The notes beneath the pieces were generated by a model that worked only from the letters and a program-made list of their open reading frames with translations, had not been told where the DNA came from and ran no database searches. A DNA stretch of 64,000 nucleotides from Streptomyces sp. YIM 121038 (GTDB lineage Bacteria > Actinomycetota > Actinomycetes > Streptomycetales > Streptomycetaceae), in NCBI RefSeq assembly GCF_006088715.1, contig NZ_CP030771.1:1302001-1366000 (forward strand). Direction: 5' to 3'. The translations under genes were made by a program, and so were the position numbers. Shown piece after piece: positions 1 to 8,208 of this stretch. The number at the start of each line of letters is the position of its first letter. The first letter of the stretch is position 1.

Positions 1-1
1 C

Positions 2-37
2 TACGCGGGCGCCCACCGTGCGCCGGAAGGGGCCTGA
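2..37 (+). CDS. possible 3' end of an upstream gene (partial)
   Basis: An open frame entering from the left edge ends at TGA 35-37 after eleven codons. The stop lies eight bases before the ATG of the aldo/keto reductase, and the purine-rich stretch at 26-33 that could serve as that gene's ribosome site sits inside this tail, as expected for a co-transcribed upstream gene. Eleven residues cannot be assigned to a family and the frame may be fortuitous. Confidence 0.25.
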   Translation, partial: YAGAHRAPEGA

Positions 38-45
38 ACGCCCTC

Positions 46-1077
46 ATGAGCACCTCCATCGAACCGATCCCCACGGTCCGCCTCGGCACCGGCGGCCCCC
101 TCGTCGGCGTCCAGGGCTTCGGCGCCATGGGCATCAGCGCCGCCTACGGACAGACCGACGACGCGGCGGCCCGCGACACCCTGGAGGCGACCGTCGAGGC
201 GGGCGTCACCCTCATCGACACCGCCGACATGTACGGCAGCGGCGCCAACGAGGAGTTCCTCGCGCCGTTCGTCGCCGCGCACCGCGACGACATCACCCTG
301 GCCACCAAGTTCGGCATCGAGACCCGCGCCGACGACCCCGGCCACCGGGCCGTCCGCAACGATCCCGCGTACGTGCGCCGGGCCGTCGAGGGAAGCCTGC
401 GCCGCCTGGGCGTCGAGGCCATCGACCTGTACTACATGCACCGCAGGGACCCCGGGGTCCCGCTCGCCGAGTCCGTCGGCGCGATGGCCGGGCTGGTGCG
501 GGAGGGCAAGGTCAAGCACCTGGGTCTGAGCGAGGTCACCGGGGCCGAGCTGCGCGAGGCGTACGCCGTGCACCCCATCGCCGCGGTGCAGTCGGAGTGG
601 TCGCTCTTCAGCCGGGACGTCGAGCACAGCGTGGTGGGCGCGGCCGCCGACCTCGGGGTCGCCTTCGTGCCGTACTCGCCGCTCGGGCGCGGCTTCCTCA
701 CCGGCGCCTTCACCGACGCGAGCGCCGAGCTGTCGAGTGACGACTTCCGTCAGTCGATGCCGCGGCTGAGCGGCGACAACGCCGTGGCGAACGCCGCCCT
801 CCTGACGCCCCTGCGCGCCATCGCGGCCGACCGCGGCGCCACCCCGGCGCAGATCGCCCTGGCCTGGGTGCAGCAGCGGGCCCGGGCGCACGGCCTCGCG
901 GTGGTACCGATCCCCGGCACCCGCAAGCGCGGCCGCCTCCTGGAGAACGCGGCGGCCACCCGGATCACCCTGACCCCCGGGGAACTCGCCCTCCTGGAGC
1001 CGATCGCCGACCAGGTGGCGGGCGATCGCTACCCGGACATGTCCCTCACCTCCGCCGCGCGGGAGGCTCAGGCCTGA
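46..1077 (+). CDS. aldo/keto reductase
   Basis: This is a 343-residue soluble NADPH-dependent aldo/keto reductase of the family that reduces aldehydes and ketones. The full (beta/alpha)8 barrel is present, and the catalytic tetrad is visible as Asp58 and Tyr63 (in IDTADMYGSG), Lys88 (in LATKFG) and His132 (in LYYMHRRDP). The C-terminal cofactor region contains VVPIPGTRKRGRLLEN, typical of the YajO/IolS-like branch. The length is normal for the family. The gene runs tail to tail into the next gene with a ten-base overlap. The physiological substrate cannot be read from the sequence. Confidence 0.9.
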   Translation: MSTSIEPIPTVRLGTGGPLVGVQGFGAMGISAAYGQTDDAAARDTLEATVEAGVTLIDTADMYGSGANEEFLAPFVAAHRDDITLATKFGIETRADDPGHRAVRNDPAYVRRAVEGSLRRLGVEAIDLYYMHRRDPGVPLAESVGAMAGLVREGKVKHLGLSEVTGAELREAYAVHPIAAVQSEWSLFSRDVEHSVVGAAADLGVAFVPYSPLGRGFLTGAFTDASAELSSDDFRQSMPRLSGDNAVANAALLTPLRAIAADRGATPAQIALAWVQQRARAHGLAVVPIPGTRKRGRLLENAAATRITLTPGELALLEPIADQVAGDRYPDMSLTSAAREAQA

Positions 1078-1913
1078 CGGCGGGCCGTCAGGAGCCGGCC
1101 GGTGCCGAGCAGCCGCAGGCCGTCCCCGGTCTCGTGCCGCCTCAGCCGCTCGGTGAGGCGGGTGCGGGCGAGGGCCCGCGCGTCGGCGCCGACCTGGTCG
1201 AGGAGGTGGCGGCCGGGGCCCGAGTCGAGCATGAAGCGGGCCGCGTCCTCGGCGTCGCGGCCCCAGGTCCCGTACGCCCGGACGCGTTCGGCCCGTACGT
1301 CGTGGAACCCGGCCGCCACGAGCAGCCCCGTAGCGGTGTCGGCGTCGGCCAGGGAGAACATGCCCGGCCCTCCGGGCGCGCCGAACCCCCGCATCGGCAG
1401 GATGTCGTCGAGCGCGCCGAGGGCCAGCAGCCACTCGGTGTCCTCCGGCTCGGCGGCGGTGAGGAAGGCGATCCGGCCGCCGGGCCGCAGCGCGCGGGCG
1501 ACGTTGGCGAACGCGGCGACGGGGTCGGCGAAGAACATGACGCCGAAGCGGCTGATCGCCACGTCGAAGGCGGCGGGCGCGAGGGGATGGACCTGGGCGT
1601 CGCCGTGCGCGAAGGAGACGTTGGCGACGCCCTCCGCCGCCGCCCGCTCCCGGGCGCGCGCCAGCATGGGCGCGGAGAGGTCGAGACCCAGCGCGCGGCC
1701 GGGGCCGACGGCCCGGGCGGCGAGGCGGGTGGTGGCTCCGGCCCCGCAGCCGACGTCCAGGACCTCGTCACCGGCGCGGAGGGCGGCGGCGTCGAGCAGC
1801 GGCTGGTCGAACCCGCCGTTGACGGCGTTCCAGCGGTCCTGGTGGGCGGCCCAGTGGGTGCCCTCGTAGCCGTTCCACGCCTGCGCCTGGGCGGTGTTGA
1901 CGATGCCGTGCAT
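1068..1913 (-). CDS. class I SAM-dependent methyltransferase
   Basis: A 281-residue cytosolic methyltransferase. The SAM-binding motif I is VLDVGCGAGATT at about residues 51-62, followed by an acidic motif II (ALGLDLSAPM) and the post-motif GGRIAFLTAAEPEDTEW. This is the Methyltransf_11/25 (UbiE-like) group, so a small-molecule substrate is likely but unidentified. The gene is divergent from the TetR regulator at 2021 and the 107-base gap holds two palindromes, so it is probably the target of that repressor. Its 3' end overlaps the reductase by ten bases on the other strand. Confidence 0.85.
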   Translation of the reverse strand: MHGIVNTAQAQAWNGYEGTHWAAHQDRWNAVNGGFDQPLLDAAALRAGDEVLDVGCGAGATTRLAARAVGPGRALGLDLSAPMLARARERAAAEGVANVSFAHGDAQVHPLAPAAFDVAISRFGVMFFADPVAAFANVARALRPGGRIAFLTAAEPEDTEWLLALGALDDILPMRGFGAPGGPGMFSLADADTATGLLVAAGFHDVRAERVRAYGTWGRDAEDAARFMLDSGPGRHLLDQVGADARALARTRLTERLRRHETGDGLRLLGTGRLLTARRQA

Positions 1914-1950
1914 GCGAGATGACCTCCAGCGGTGCGGCCGGGCACCCTAG

Positions 1951-1990
1951 AATGGGCGAGTGCCCAAATAGTATGGGCACGCGCCCATAC
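1951..1990. promoter_or_regulatory. tandem TetR-type operators
   Basis: Two inverted repeats share the core TGGGC-N4-GCCCA. The first spans 1953-1966. The second spans 1971-1990, where the arms extend to a perfect eight-base repeat (GTATGGGC...GCCCATAC). Their centres, 1959.5 and 1980.5, are 21 bases apart, two helical turns, so two dimers would bind the same face of the DNA. The sites lie between the divergent methyltransferase and TetR genes, the second ending 30 bases before the regulator's ATG. Repression of both genes by the TetR protein is inferred. Confidence 0.7.
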
Positions 1991-2020
1991 TGGCAATCGC
2001 CTTGCCCTGGGAGGGACTTG

Positions 2021-2605
2021 ATGTCACCGCGCGGAGTCGCGATCCCCGATCTGCGAGAGCGGCTGTTCGACGCCGCGGAGCGCGTGCTCGCGCGGGACGG
2101 CGCCGGCGCCCTGACCGGCCGGGCCGTCACGGAGGAGGCGGGCTGCGCCAAGGGGGTGCTGCACACGCACTTCGCGAGCCTCGACCAGTTCGTCGCCGAA
2201 CTCTGTCTGGACCGCTTCGCCCGTGCCGCGGCACGGGCGAAGGACCTGCCGGAGCGGGCGGGTACGGCCACCGTGGCCGAACACCTCGGCGCCGTGGCCG
2301 CGGCGGTCCTCTCCCTGGACCCCGGTGTCGTGGAGCTGGCCGTGACCCGCCCGGCCGCCACCCTGCGGATCCGCGAGGCCTGGCGGGCGGGCGCACCCGG
2401 CTTCGGCGCGGTGCAGGAGTCGATCGGCGCCTATCTGCGCGAGGAACAGCGCCTGGAGCGCGTACCACGGGAGCGGGACACGGCGTCCGTCGCCCTCGCC
2501 CTGGTCGGGACGCTGCACCATCTGCTGATGACGGGGTGGGAGGGCGCGGCGGATCCGCGGGGCGAGGTGGAGCGGCTCATCCGCGCGCTGGTCGGCGGGG
2601 CCTGA
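2021..2605 (+). CDS. TetR-family transcriptional regulator
   Basis: A 194-residue one-component repressor. The start is set at ATG 2021, behind GGGAGGG at 2009-2015; the frame is open further upstream, but such an extension would put the operator DNA inside the coding region. The N-terminal helix-turn-helix is evident (LFDAAERVLARDGAGALTGR followed by VTEEAGCAKGVLHTHFASLDQFVAEL), and a helical ligand-binding domain with its own pocket fills the rest. It is divergent from the methyltransferase with a double operator between them, so autoregulation plus control of the neighbour is the simplest reading. The inducer is unknown. Confidence 0.88.
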   Translation: MSPRGVAIPDLRERLFDAAERVLARDGAGALTGRAVTEEAGCAKGVLHTHFASLDQFVAELCLDRFARAAARAKDLPERAGTATVAEHLGAVAAAVLSLDPGVVELAVTRPAATLRIREAWRAGAPGFGAVQESIGAYLREEQRLERVPRERDTASVALALVGTLHHLLMTGWEGAADPRGEVERLIRALVGGA

Positions 2606-2650
2606 GGCAAGGCCTTCGGCGGAGCCTGGGGCAGGGCCTTCGGCGGGCCC
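2606..2650. repeat. two-copy 24-base direct repeat
   Basis: A 17-base unit (GGCAAGGCCTTCGGCGG, 2606-2622) recurs with one mismatch at 2630-2646, giving a period of 24 bases. It lies directly after the TetR stop, in the gap before the convergent VOC gene. It is probably a local duplication; I see no function. Confidence 0.5.
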
Positions 2651-2665
2651 CGATGCCCGGCCCGC

Positions 2666-3190
2666 TCAGTCGCCCGGGCGGAGGGGCGGGCTCGCCACGC
2701 CCTGCTCCCGGCCGCCGAGTTCGGCGTCCAGGGTCTGCTGCGCGACCCGCATCGCCTCGGCGTACCGCGGCTCGGACATGCGCTGCCAGGCCTCGTCCGG
2801 CGCGACCTCCTCCTGGCGGCTGACCACCCACCAGATGTTGCCGAACGGGTCGCGCACCCTGCCGCCCCGGTCGCCCCAGGCGCTGTCGGAGACCTCGGTG
2901 ACGACCCGCGCGCCGTGGGCGACGGCGGCGGCCACGGCGGCGTCCGCGTCGGGGACGTAGACCCGCAGGAGCGAGGGCATCACCGGCCAGTCGGGCCGCC
3001 GGTCGAAGGCCAGCACGACCGTGTCGCCGACCCGGATCTCGCCGTGGCCGATGGTGCCGTCCTCGACCGGCACCCGCGCCAGCTCCTGCCCGTCGAACGC
3101 GGCGGCCACGAAGTCGAGCAGGGCACCGGTGTCGTCGGTGACCACCCAGGGCGCGACGCTGGTGTACCCCTCGGGCACGGTGCGGTTCAT
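2666..3190 (-). CDS. VOC-family (glyoxalase/PhnB-like) protein
   Basis: A 174-residue soluble protein of the vicinal oxygen chelate superfamily. The first half carries the PhnB-like opening (VPEGYTSVAPWVVTDDTGAL) and the second the closing strand with RDPFGNIWWVVSRQEEV, the usual signature of this group. About 35 C-terminal residues beyond the fold look disordered. Members include glyoxalases, dioxygenases and antibiotic-binding proteins; this one lacks features to choose between them. The 289 bases upstream, towards the histidine kinase stop, contain no gene I can support. Confidence 0.8.
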   Translation of the reverse strand: MNRTVPEGYTSVAPWVVTDDTGALLDFVAAAFDGQELARVPVEDGTIGHGEIRVGDTVVLAFDRRPDWPVMPSLLRVYVPDADAAVAAAVAHGARVVTEVSDSAWGDRGGRVRDPFGNIWWVVSRQEEVAPDEAWQRMSEPRYAEAMRVAQQTLDAELGGREQGVASPPLRPGD

Positions 3191-3479
3191 CGGTGACGTC
3201 CTTCCGTAGCGGCCTGCCGGGCCACGGCGTTCGGCCGGGGCCCACTTGCTTCGGAGCCGACACTAGAAGGCGCATAGGACGGTTCCTGACCTGGAGGACG
3301 CGCCGTCAGGTCGTACGTCCGCTGCGGCTGATCGCGACCGTGGCGCCGGGAGGTCGTACACCGAGGCCCGCGTCGCGAGGAGGTCCCCGTGAACCCCCGT
3401 CCACGGCTGGCGCGTCGCCATGCAGTCATCGTGGCACGGTGATCGTTCGGCGCCGTGGGAGCGTCCGGGCCCGCCGCGC

Positions 3480-5540
3480 TCAGGGGAGGCGGGCGGCGTC
3501 CATCGCGTCCAGGAGGTCCCGGAGTCCGGCGAGCGCCCCGCGGGCCGCTTCCGTCATCCCCGTCAGTGCCGCGCGGCGGTCGTGGGGCGTGGCCAGACCC
3601 TCCTCGGCGCGGCGGACGAGGCCCGCCGTGTGGGCGACGACCGTGCCGTGCAGGCCCGTCGCGACGCGGCGGCGCTCGCCAATCACCGCGTCGTCGACGC
3701 GCGCGGCCACCGCGTCGAGCACGCGTCGCTCCCAGCGCCCGCCGTCGCCCCGGCGGGCGCGGGTCAGCAGGCCGAGCGCCCACACGGGCAGCAGCCACGG
3801 CACGGCCACCAGGCCGAGGCCCGCGAGCAGCGCCGCGGTGCCGGGGCCCGCCGACTCGGCCGGGTCGCTCAGCACCGCGAGCCCGAGCACCGCCCCGCCG
3901 ACGGCACCGACCGCGACCGGCGCGGGCCAGGTCGCGCGGGCGGGGCCGTAGGCGCCCACCGCGCGCAGCGCGGCCAGTTCCACCGCCCACGCGCAGGCCA
4001 GGGCCGCGAGCCAGGCGAACGGCAGCACGCCCGCGACCGTGGCCGCCGCCCAGGCCAGGGACACGCCGAGCGACACCGCGAGGGCCGTCGCGGGGGCCCG
4101 GCGGCGCAGCGGCAAGGGGGCCGCGTGGGCGGTCAACAGGGCGGCCAGGCCGCACAGTTCAGCGCCGGTCAGCGGCACGGCGGCGAGCAGCGGCGCCGCC
4201 GCGCAGACGGTGAACAGCGCCACGTCCACCGCTCGCGGCCACCAGGTGCGGGGCGGCCGCGTCGGCAGGGTCGCGGCGACGGTCCAGCCGCCGCGCCGCG
4301 ACGGGCCCGCCGCGAGCCGTCCGCCGACGGACGCGGCCCGCGCCGTCAGGTGTGCGAGCCCCCGGCCGGTGCCGAGGCCGCCGCCCAGCGGCTCGCACTC
4401 CCGGGCGGGTTCGTTCGTCACGGTGACCGTCACCTCGCCGGGGGCGTACCCGAGACGGACGGTGACCGGCGCCCCCGGGGCGTACCGCATCGCGTTGGTC
4501 AGGGACTCCTGGACGACGCGGTACGCGGTGGCGCGGACGGCGGGCGCCAGGGGCCGGGGGCGGCCGCGGACGTCGAGGGCGACGGGCACACCGCGGCGCT
4601 CCAGGCCCGCGCACAAGGGCGGCAGGATGTCGTGCAGCGGCCCGTCGTCCGGCTCGTCGGCGACCACCGCGACCAGTTCGGCGAGGGCGGCCAACACGTC
4701 ACGGCCCACCGCGGCGCCGTGGGCGAGGGCCTCGTCGGCCAGTTCGGGGCGGCTCTCCGCGAGCCGCAGCGCGGCCGCCCCCTGGACGGCGATGGCGGTG
4801 AGGTGGTGCCCCGCGGTGTCGTGCAGGTCGCGGGCGAGCCGTTCGCGCTCGGCGTCGGCGGCGGCCCGGCGTTCGCCGTCCACGTCGGCGAGGCGGGCGA
4901 GGAGGCGGGCCCTGCGGTCCTCGCGGTGGGCGCGCAGCCGCCCGCACAGCACGACGACCAGGTGCAGCAGGGCGCCCGCGAGCAGGTCGTCGAGGAGCGG
5001 GCCCGTCACGTCACCGCCCGCCCCGGGCAAGGGGGTCGAGGCGGTGGCGAGCGCCGCTCCGGGCAGCGCGAGGCGCGCGCGGCGGCGCACGGACAGGGAG
5101 AACAGCGCGACCCAGACGGCGACGGGCAGCGCGGGCGTCAGCGCGGCCTCCGGCAGCAGCGCCCGGGTCACCGCGTCGGCCGCGAGCACCGCGCAGAACA
5201 CCGGCACCGGTGCCACCGCCCGCCACACCAGGGCTGCCGCCGACGCGAGCACCGCGAGGAGCCCCAGGCCCGTCTGCCAGGGCTCGGCATGGCCCGGGCC
5301 GAAGACGACCACGGTCACGTGTCCGGCGAGGAGCAGCGCGGGCACCGCTGCGCCGACGCCCTCCGCCCGCCTACGCGCCACCGCCCCGAGGCCGTCCGAT
5401 GCCACGCCGTGCTGTGTGTGCCGCGTCCGGTGTCTGCGGGCCTCGTCGTGGCTGGTCGCGCAGTTCCCCGCGCCCCTTTGGGGCCCTGTCCCCTCGGGGC
5501 GCTGTCCCTTCAGGGCGCTGTGGCGCAGCCGTGCCCTCAT
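3480..5540 (-). CDS. histidine kinase with a second, degenerate kinase module
   Basis: A membrane sensor kinase of the NarL-partner (HisKA_3) type. After hydrophobic segments at about 65-200 comes the dimerisation/phosphoacceptor helix ERERLARDLHDTAGHHL with His240, then an ATPase domain with QESLTNAMRYAPG and GLGTGRGLAHL. A second block of membrane segments follows (about 420-580), and then a second HisKA_3-like helix, RRRVATGLHGTVVAHTAGLV, with His631 but without the Asp of the LHD motif and with no ATPase domain after it. No response regulator is adjacent. The ATG at 5540 has GGGGGAGGA before it, but the first 45 codons lie in a dispersed repeat; GTG 5405 is the alternative start. Expected length 641-686 residues. 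Confidence 0.8.
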   Translation of the reverse strand: MRARLRHSALKGQRPEGTGPQRGAGNCATSHDEARRHRTRHTQHGVASDGLGAVARRRAEGVGAAVPALLLAGHVTVVVFGPGHAEPWQTGLGLLAVLASAAALVWRAVAPVPVFCAVLAADAVTRALLPEAALTPALPVAVWVALFSLSVRRRARLALPGAALATASTPLPGAGGDVTGPLLDDLLAGALLHLVVVLCGRLRAHREDRRARLLARLADVDGERRAAADAERERLARDLHDTAGHHLTAIAVQGAAALRLAESRPELADEALAHGAAVGRDVLAALAELVAVVADEPDDGPLHDILPPLCAGLERRGVPVALDVRGRPRPLAPAVRATAYRVVQESLTNAMRYAPGAPVTVRLGYAPGEVTVTVTNEPARECEPLGGGLGTGRGLAHLTARAASVGGRLAAGPSRRGGWTVAATLPTRPPRTWWPRAVDVALFTVCAAAPLLAAVPLTGAELCGLAALLTAHAAPLPLRRRAPATALAVSLGVSLAWAAATVAGVLPFAWLAALACAWAVELAALRAVGAYGPARATWPAPVAVGAVGGAVLGLAVLSDPAESAGPGTAALLAGLGLVAVPWLLPVWALGLLTRARRGDGGRWERRVLDAVAARVDDAVIGERRRVATGLHGTVVAHTAGLVRRAEEGLATPHDRRAALTGMTEAARGALAGLRDLLDAMDAARLP
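5431..5520 (+). repeat. dispersed Streptomyces intergenic repeat
   Basis: The stretch TCGTCGTGGCTGGTCGCGCA followed by GTTCCCCGCGCCCC, with the palindrome GCCCC-TTT-GGGGC at 5473-5484 and further GGGGC/GCCCT hairpin arms, matches a GC-rich element that I recognise as recurring between genes across Streptomyces genomes. Its function is not established. Here it lies at the very 5' end of the histidine kinase reading frame (antisense as written), which argues that the kinase may start downstream of it. The identification is from memory, not from a search. Confidence 0.65.
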
Positions 5541-5694
5541 CCGGTCCTCCCCCAGCCCGCGGCCCCGGCCCGCACCGCGACCCTACCGGCGTACTTCTCC
5601 ACCCACGGGTGGAGGAGACACCGGCCAGCAGGCCGGTGCCGGGCCCCTGCCCGGGCAGGACGCGGACCCGCGCCGGTCGCGATGTGCTGGGGCC

Positions 5695-8208
5695 ATGAGC
5701 ATCGACCGACGTACCGCCGTCGCGGCGGGGATCACCGCCGGGCTCGGCCTGGCGGCGGCGTCCGCCGTGAGCCGCGCGACCACCTCGCCGCAGGGCGTGC
5801 CCGGGAACGGGGCGATCACCGTCCGGGGCGAGTCCGCCACCCGCACCTCCCTGCCCGTCGCCCGCGACCCGAGAGCGTCGGGCGGCGCCTACCTGGCCCT
5901 GGACACGGCCGACGCGCCGCCCGCGCGCGGCGGTTGGTACGCCACGTACACCGTGGACGCCCCGGCGGCCGGGCCGTACCGCCTCACGGCGGTGGCCTCC
6001 GTGCCCGTGGAGCAGCCGCACGCCGAGCAGCCGGGCTCGTACCTCCGGCTGGCCGTCAACGGCACCGCGCCGCTGCCGCTCGCCCACTCCCAGCCCCACT
6101 GGTACGAGTCCCCGAAGGCCTGGGGCGCGCTGTCCCGGGTCACGCTGGGCGAGGTCGAGCTGTGCCGGGGCGCCAACACCCTCACCTTCACCGTCGAGGG
6201 GCCGACCGTCCTGGACGCGTACACCGGATACCGCTTCCTCCTCGACGAGTTCACCCTCACCCCGGTCCCCCTCGCCCTGCGCGCCGTGCGCGTGCGGGAC
6301 CGCGCGGGGGAGCCGGCGGACAACCTCGGCCACTACCGCGACGAGCGGCACGCGGCCCTGGCCTTCGAGCTCAACGCGGCGGCGCCGGAGCCGGTGGGCG
6401 TCTCGTACCGGCTGCTCGACCACTCCTCGAAGGAGGTGGCCTCCGGCCGCGTGCGCGTCCCGGCGGGCGCCGCCGGGGCCGTGCTCCCCCTGCCCGCACT
6501 GCCGCCCGGCGCCTACCGTGTCCTGGCGGCCCTCGGCTCGGCCCCGAGGGCCACGGTCACCGGGCGCTTCGCGCGCCTTCCGGAGCGGCGTGCGGTGCGG
6601 GGCCCGGCGAACCGCTTCGGCGTCAACGTCGCCACCTACGCCCTGGTGCCGCCCGCCCGGCTGCCCGCGCTCGCGTCGGCCCTCGCGGCCATGGGCGTCG
6701 GGCACGTCCGCGACGGCGGCTCCTGGCCCGCCGCGCAGCGCGCCCCGCGCGGCCCGTTCGCCGCAGAGCCCTTCGACACCGCCCGCGCGGCGTTCCACGA
6801 CCACGGCCTGAAGGTCGTCGAGGTCGTCTCGCCGCCCCCCGACTGGGCGTTGACCAGGACCTCCGTGCCGCTCCCCGCCGACCTGCGCGACGCCTACCGC
6901 TACACCGCCCACCTCGCGGGGCGGGGCGGGCGCGTACCGGCCGACGCGCTCCAGCTGTCGAACGAGCCCGACGTCGACGCCACCGCGAGCACCGGCGACC
7001 AGCACGCCGCGTACGTCAAGGCGGCGGCGCTCGGCATCGCGGACCAGCCGGACGCGCCCCCGGTGGTGCTTCCCGGCATCGCGCAGGAGGGCCTCTTCCA
7101 GGAGCTGATGCTGCGCAACGACGTGGTGCGGTACGCCGACGTGTGGAGCTTCCACGGCTATCCGCCGCTCGACGACACCGACCCCGATCCTTCGTCGGCG
7201 CCGGAGGAGCAGCAGGAGCTGCGCGGGCGGTTCGGGGCGCCGGGCCGCGAGGTGGCGATGTGGATGACGGAGTGCGGTGCCTTCCTGCCCGCCGTACCGG
7301 GTGGCGACCCCGCGTACGCCACACAGCGCACCCAGGCCCGCTATCTGGTGCTTTCGGCGGTGGAGAGCCTGGCCGCGGGCACGGACCGGCAGTTCTGGTT
7401 CTGCGGGCCGCCGTGCACGGACGACGGCGTCTCGTTCGCGCTGTTCAGCCGGGACTTCCAGCCGCTGCCCGCGTTCAGCGCGTACGCGGCGCTCACCGCG
7501 CTCCTCGGGGAGGCCAACTACGCGGGAACGATCACGGAGTTGCTGCCGCGCGCGGCCGGTTTCGTCTTCGCGGACGGCGCGGGCCGCACGGTGACGGTGG
7601 TGTGCGCGCCCCGGCCGAGGTCCGTGGACGTCCCGGTGCCGGACGGGCCGACGCGCGTGTACGACATCATGGGCGCGGCCCGGGGCGCACCGCCCAGGTC
7701 CCGGCGGGGAACGGTCCGCGTGAAGGCGGGCCGCGACCCGCTCTACCTGGTGACCGAGGCTCCGCCGCCCCGGCGGCCCAGGCCGCCCGCGGGCGACGGC
7801 CGCACCCGGACGCGCCCGCTGTCCCCGGCCGAGCACATCGTCCTCGACCAGCGCTTCGCGGCGGCCGACGCGGCGCCGGACAAGGCCGACGGCGACGCCG
7901 AGCCGCCGCTGGGCTACCGCCTGGGCACGACGACCCGGATGCGCCTCGCCGTCTACAACTTCAACCCCACCGCGCGGACCGTCACGCTCACCGCGCGGCC
8001 GCCCGCGGGGTGGTCGGTGACGCCCCGCCGCGTGGCGGAGGTCCGGGTGCCCGCACACGGGCGCGTACGGGTGCTCTTCACGGTGACGGCGGGCGAGCGG
8101 GTGGCCACCGGAGCGGACCACCCGCTGACCTTCGAGGCCCGCCTCGGCGACGAGCCGGTCCCGCCGTCGGTGTCGCTCGTCCAACGGCGGCCCCGAGGCG
8201 GTGACTAG
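5695..8208 (+). CDS. secreted clan GH-A-like glycosidase
   Basis: An 837-residue exported protein. The N-terminus (MSIDRRTAVAAGITAGLGLA) has a twin-arginine pair and a hydrophobic run, so Tat export is plausible. A beta-sandwich, carbohydrate-binding-like region spans about 40-300. A TIM-barrel follows from about 305 with LQLSNEPD, placing a candidate acid/base Glu at 424, and VAMWMTECG, placing a candidate nucleophile Glu at 526; this pairing on strands 4 and 7 is the clan GH-A pattern (GH5/GH39-like). A C-terminal beta domain closes the protein. The exact family and sugar are not clear. The TAG stop overlaps the stop of the opposite-strand gene. Confidence 0.72.
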   Translation: MSIDRRTAVAAGITAGLGLAAASAVSRATTSPQGVPGNGAITVRGESATRTSLPVARDPRASGGAYLALDTADAPPARGGWYATYTVDAPAAGPYRLTAVASVPVEQPHAEQPGSYLRLAVNGTAPLPLAHSQPHWYESPKAWGALSRVTLGEVELCRGANTLTFTVEGPTVLDAYTGYRFLLDEFTLTPVPLALRAVRVRDRAGEPADNLGHYRDERHAALAFELNAAAPEPVGVSYRLLDHSSKEVASGRVRVPAGAAGAVLPLPALPPGAYRVLAALGSAPRATVTGRFARLPERRAVRGPANRFGVNVATYALVPPARLPALASALAAMGVGHVRDGGSWPAAQRAPRGPFAAEPFDTARAAFHDHGLKVVEVVSPPPDWALTRTSVPLPADLRDAYRYTAHLAGRGGRVPADALQLSNEPDVDATASTGDQHAAYVKAAALGIADQPDAPPVVLPGIAQEGLFQELMLRNDVVRYADVWSFHGYPPLDDTDPDPSSAPEEQQELRGRFGAPGREVAMWMTECGAFLPAVPGGDPAYATQRTQARYLVLSAVESLAAGTDRQFWFCGPPCTDDGVSFALFSRDFQPLPAFSAYAALTALLGEANYAGTITELLPRAAGFVFADGAGRTVTVVCAPRPRSVDVPVPDGPTRVYDIMGAARGAPPRSRRGTVRVKAGRDPLYLVTEAPPPRRPRPPAGDGRTRTRPLSPAEHIVLDQRFAAADAAPDKADGDAEPPLGYRLGTTTRMRLAVYNFNPTARTVTLTARPPAGWSVTPRRVAEVRVPAHGRVRVLFTVTAGERVATGADHPLTFEARLGDEPVPPSVSLVQRRPRGGD

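Noticed and set aside
3420..8204. A plus-strand open frame of about 1,590 codons
   Set aside because: It crosses antisense to the histidine kinase and out of frame with the glycosidase, is almost pure Arg/Gly/Pro/Ala, and shows no family motif. It is a by-product of high G+C at third positions.
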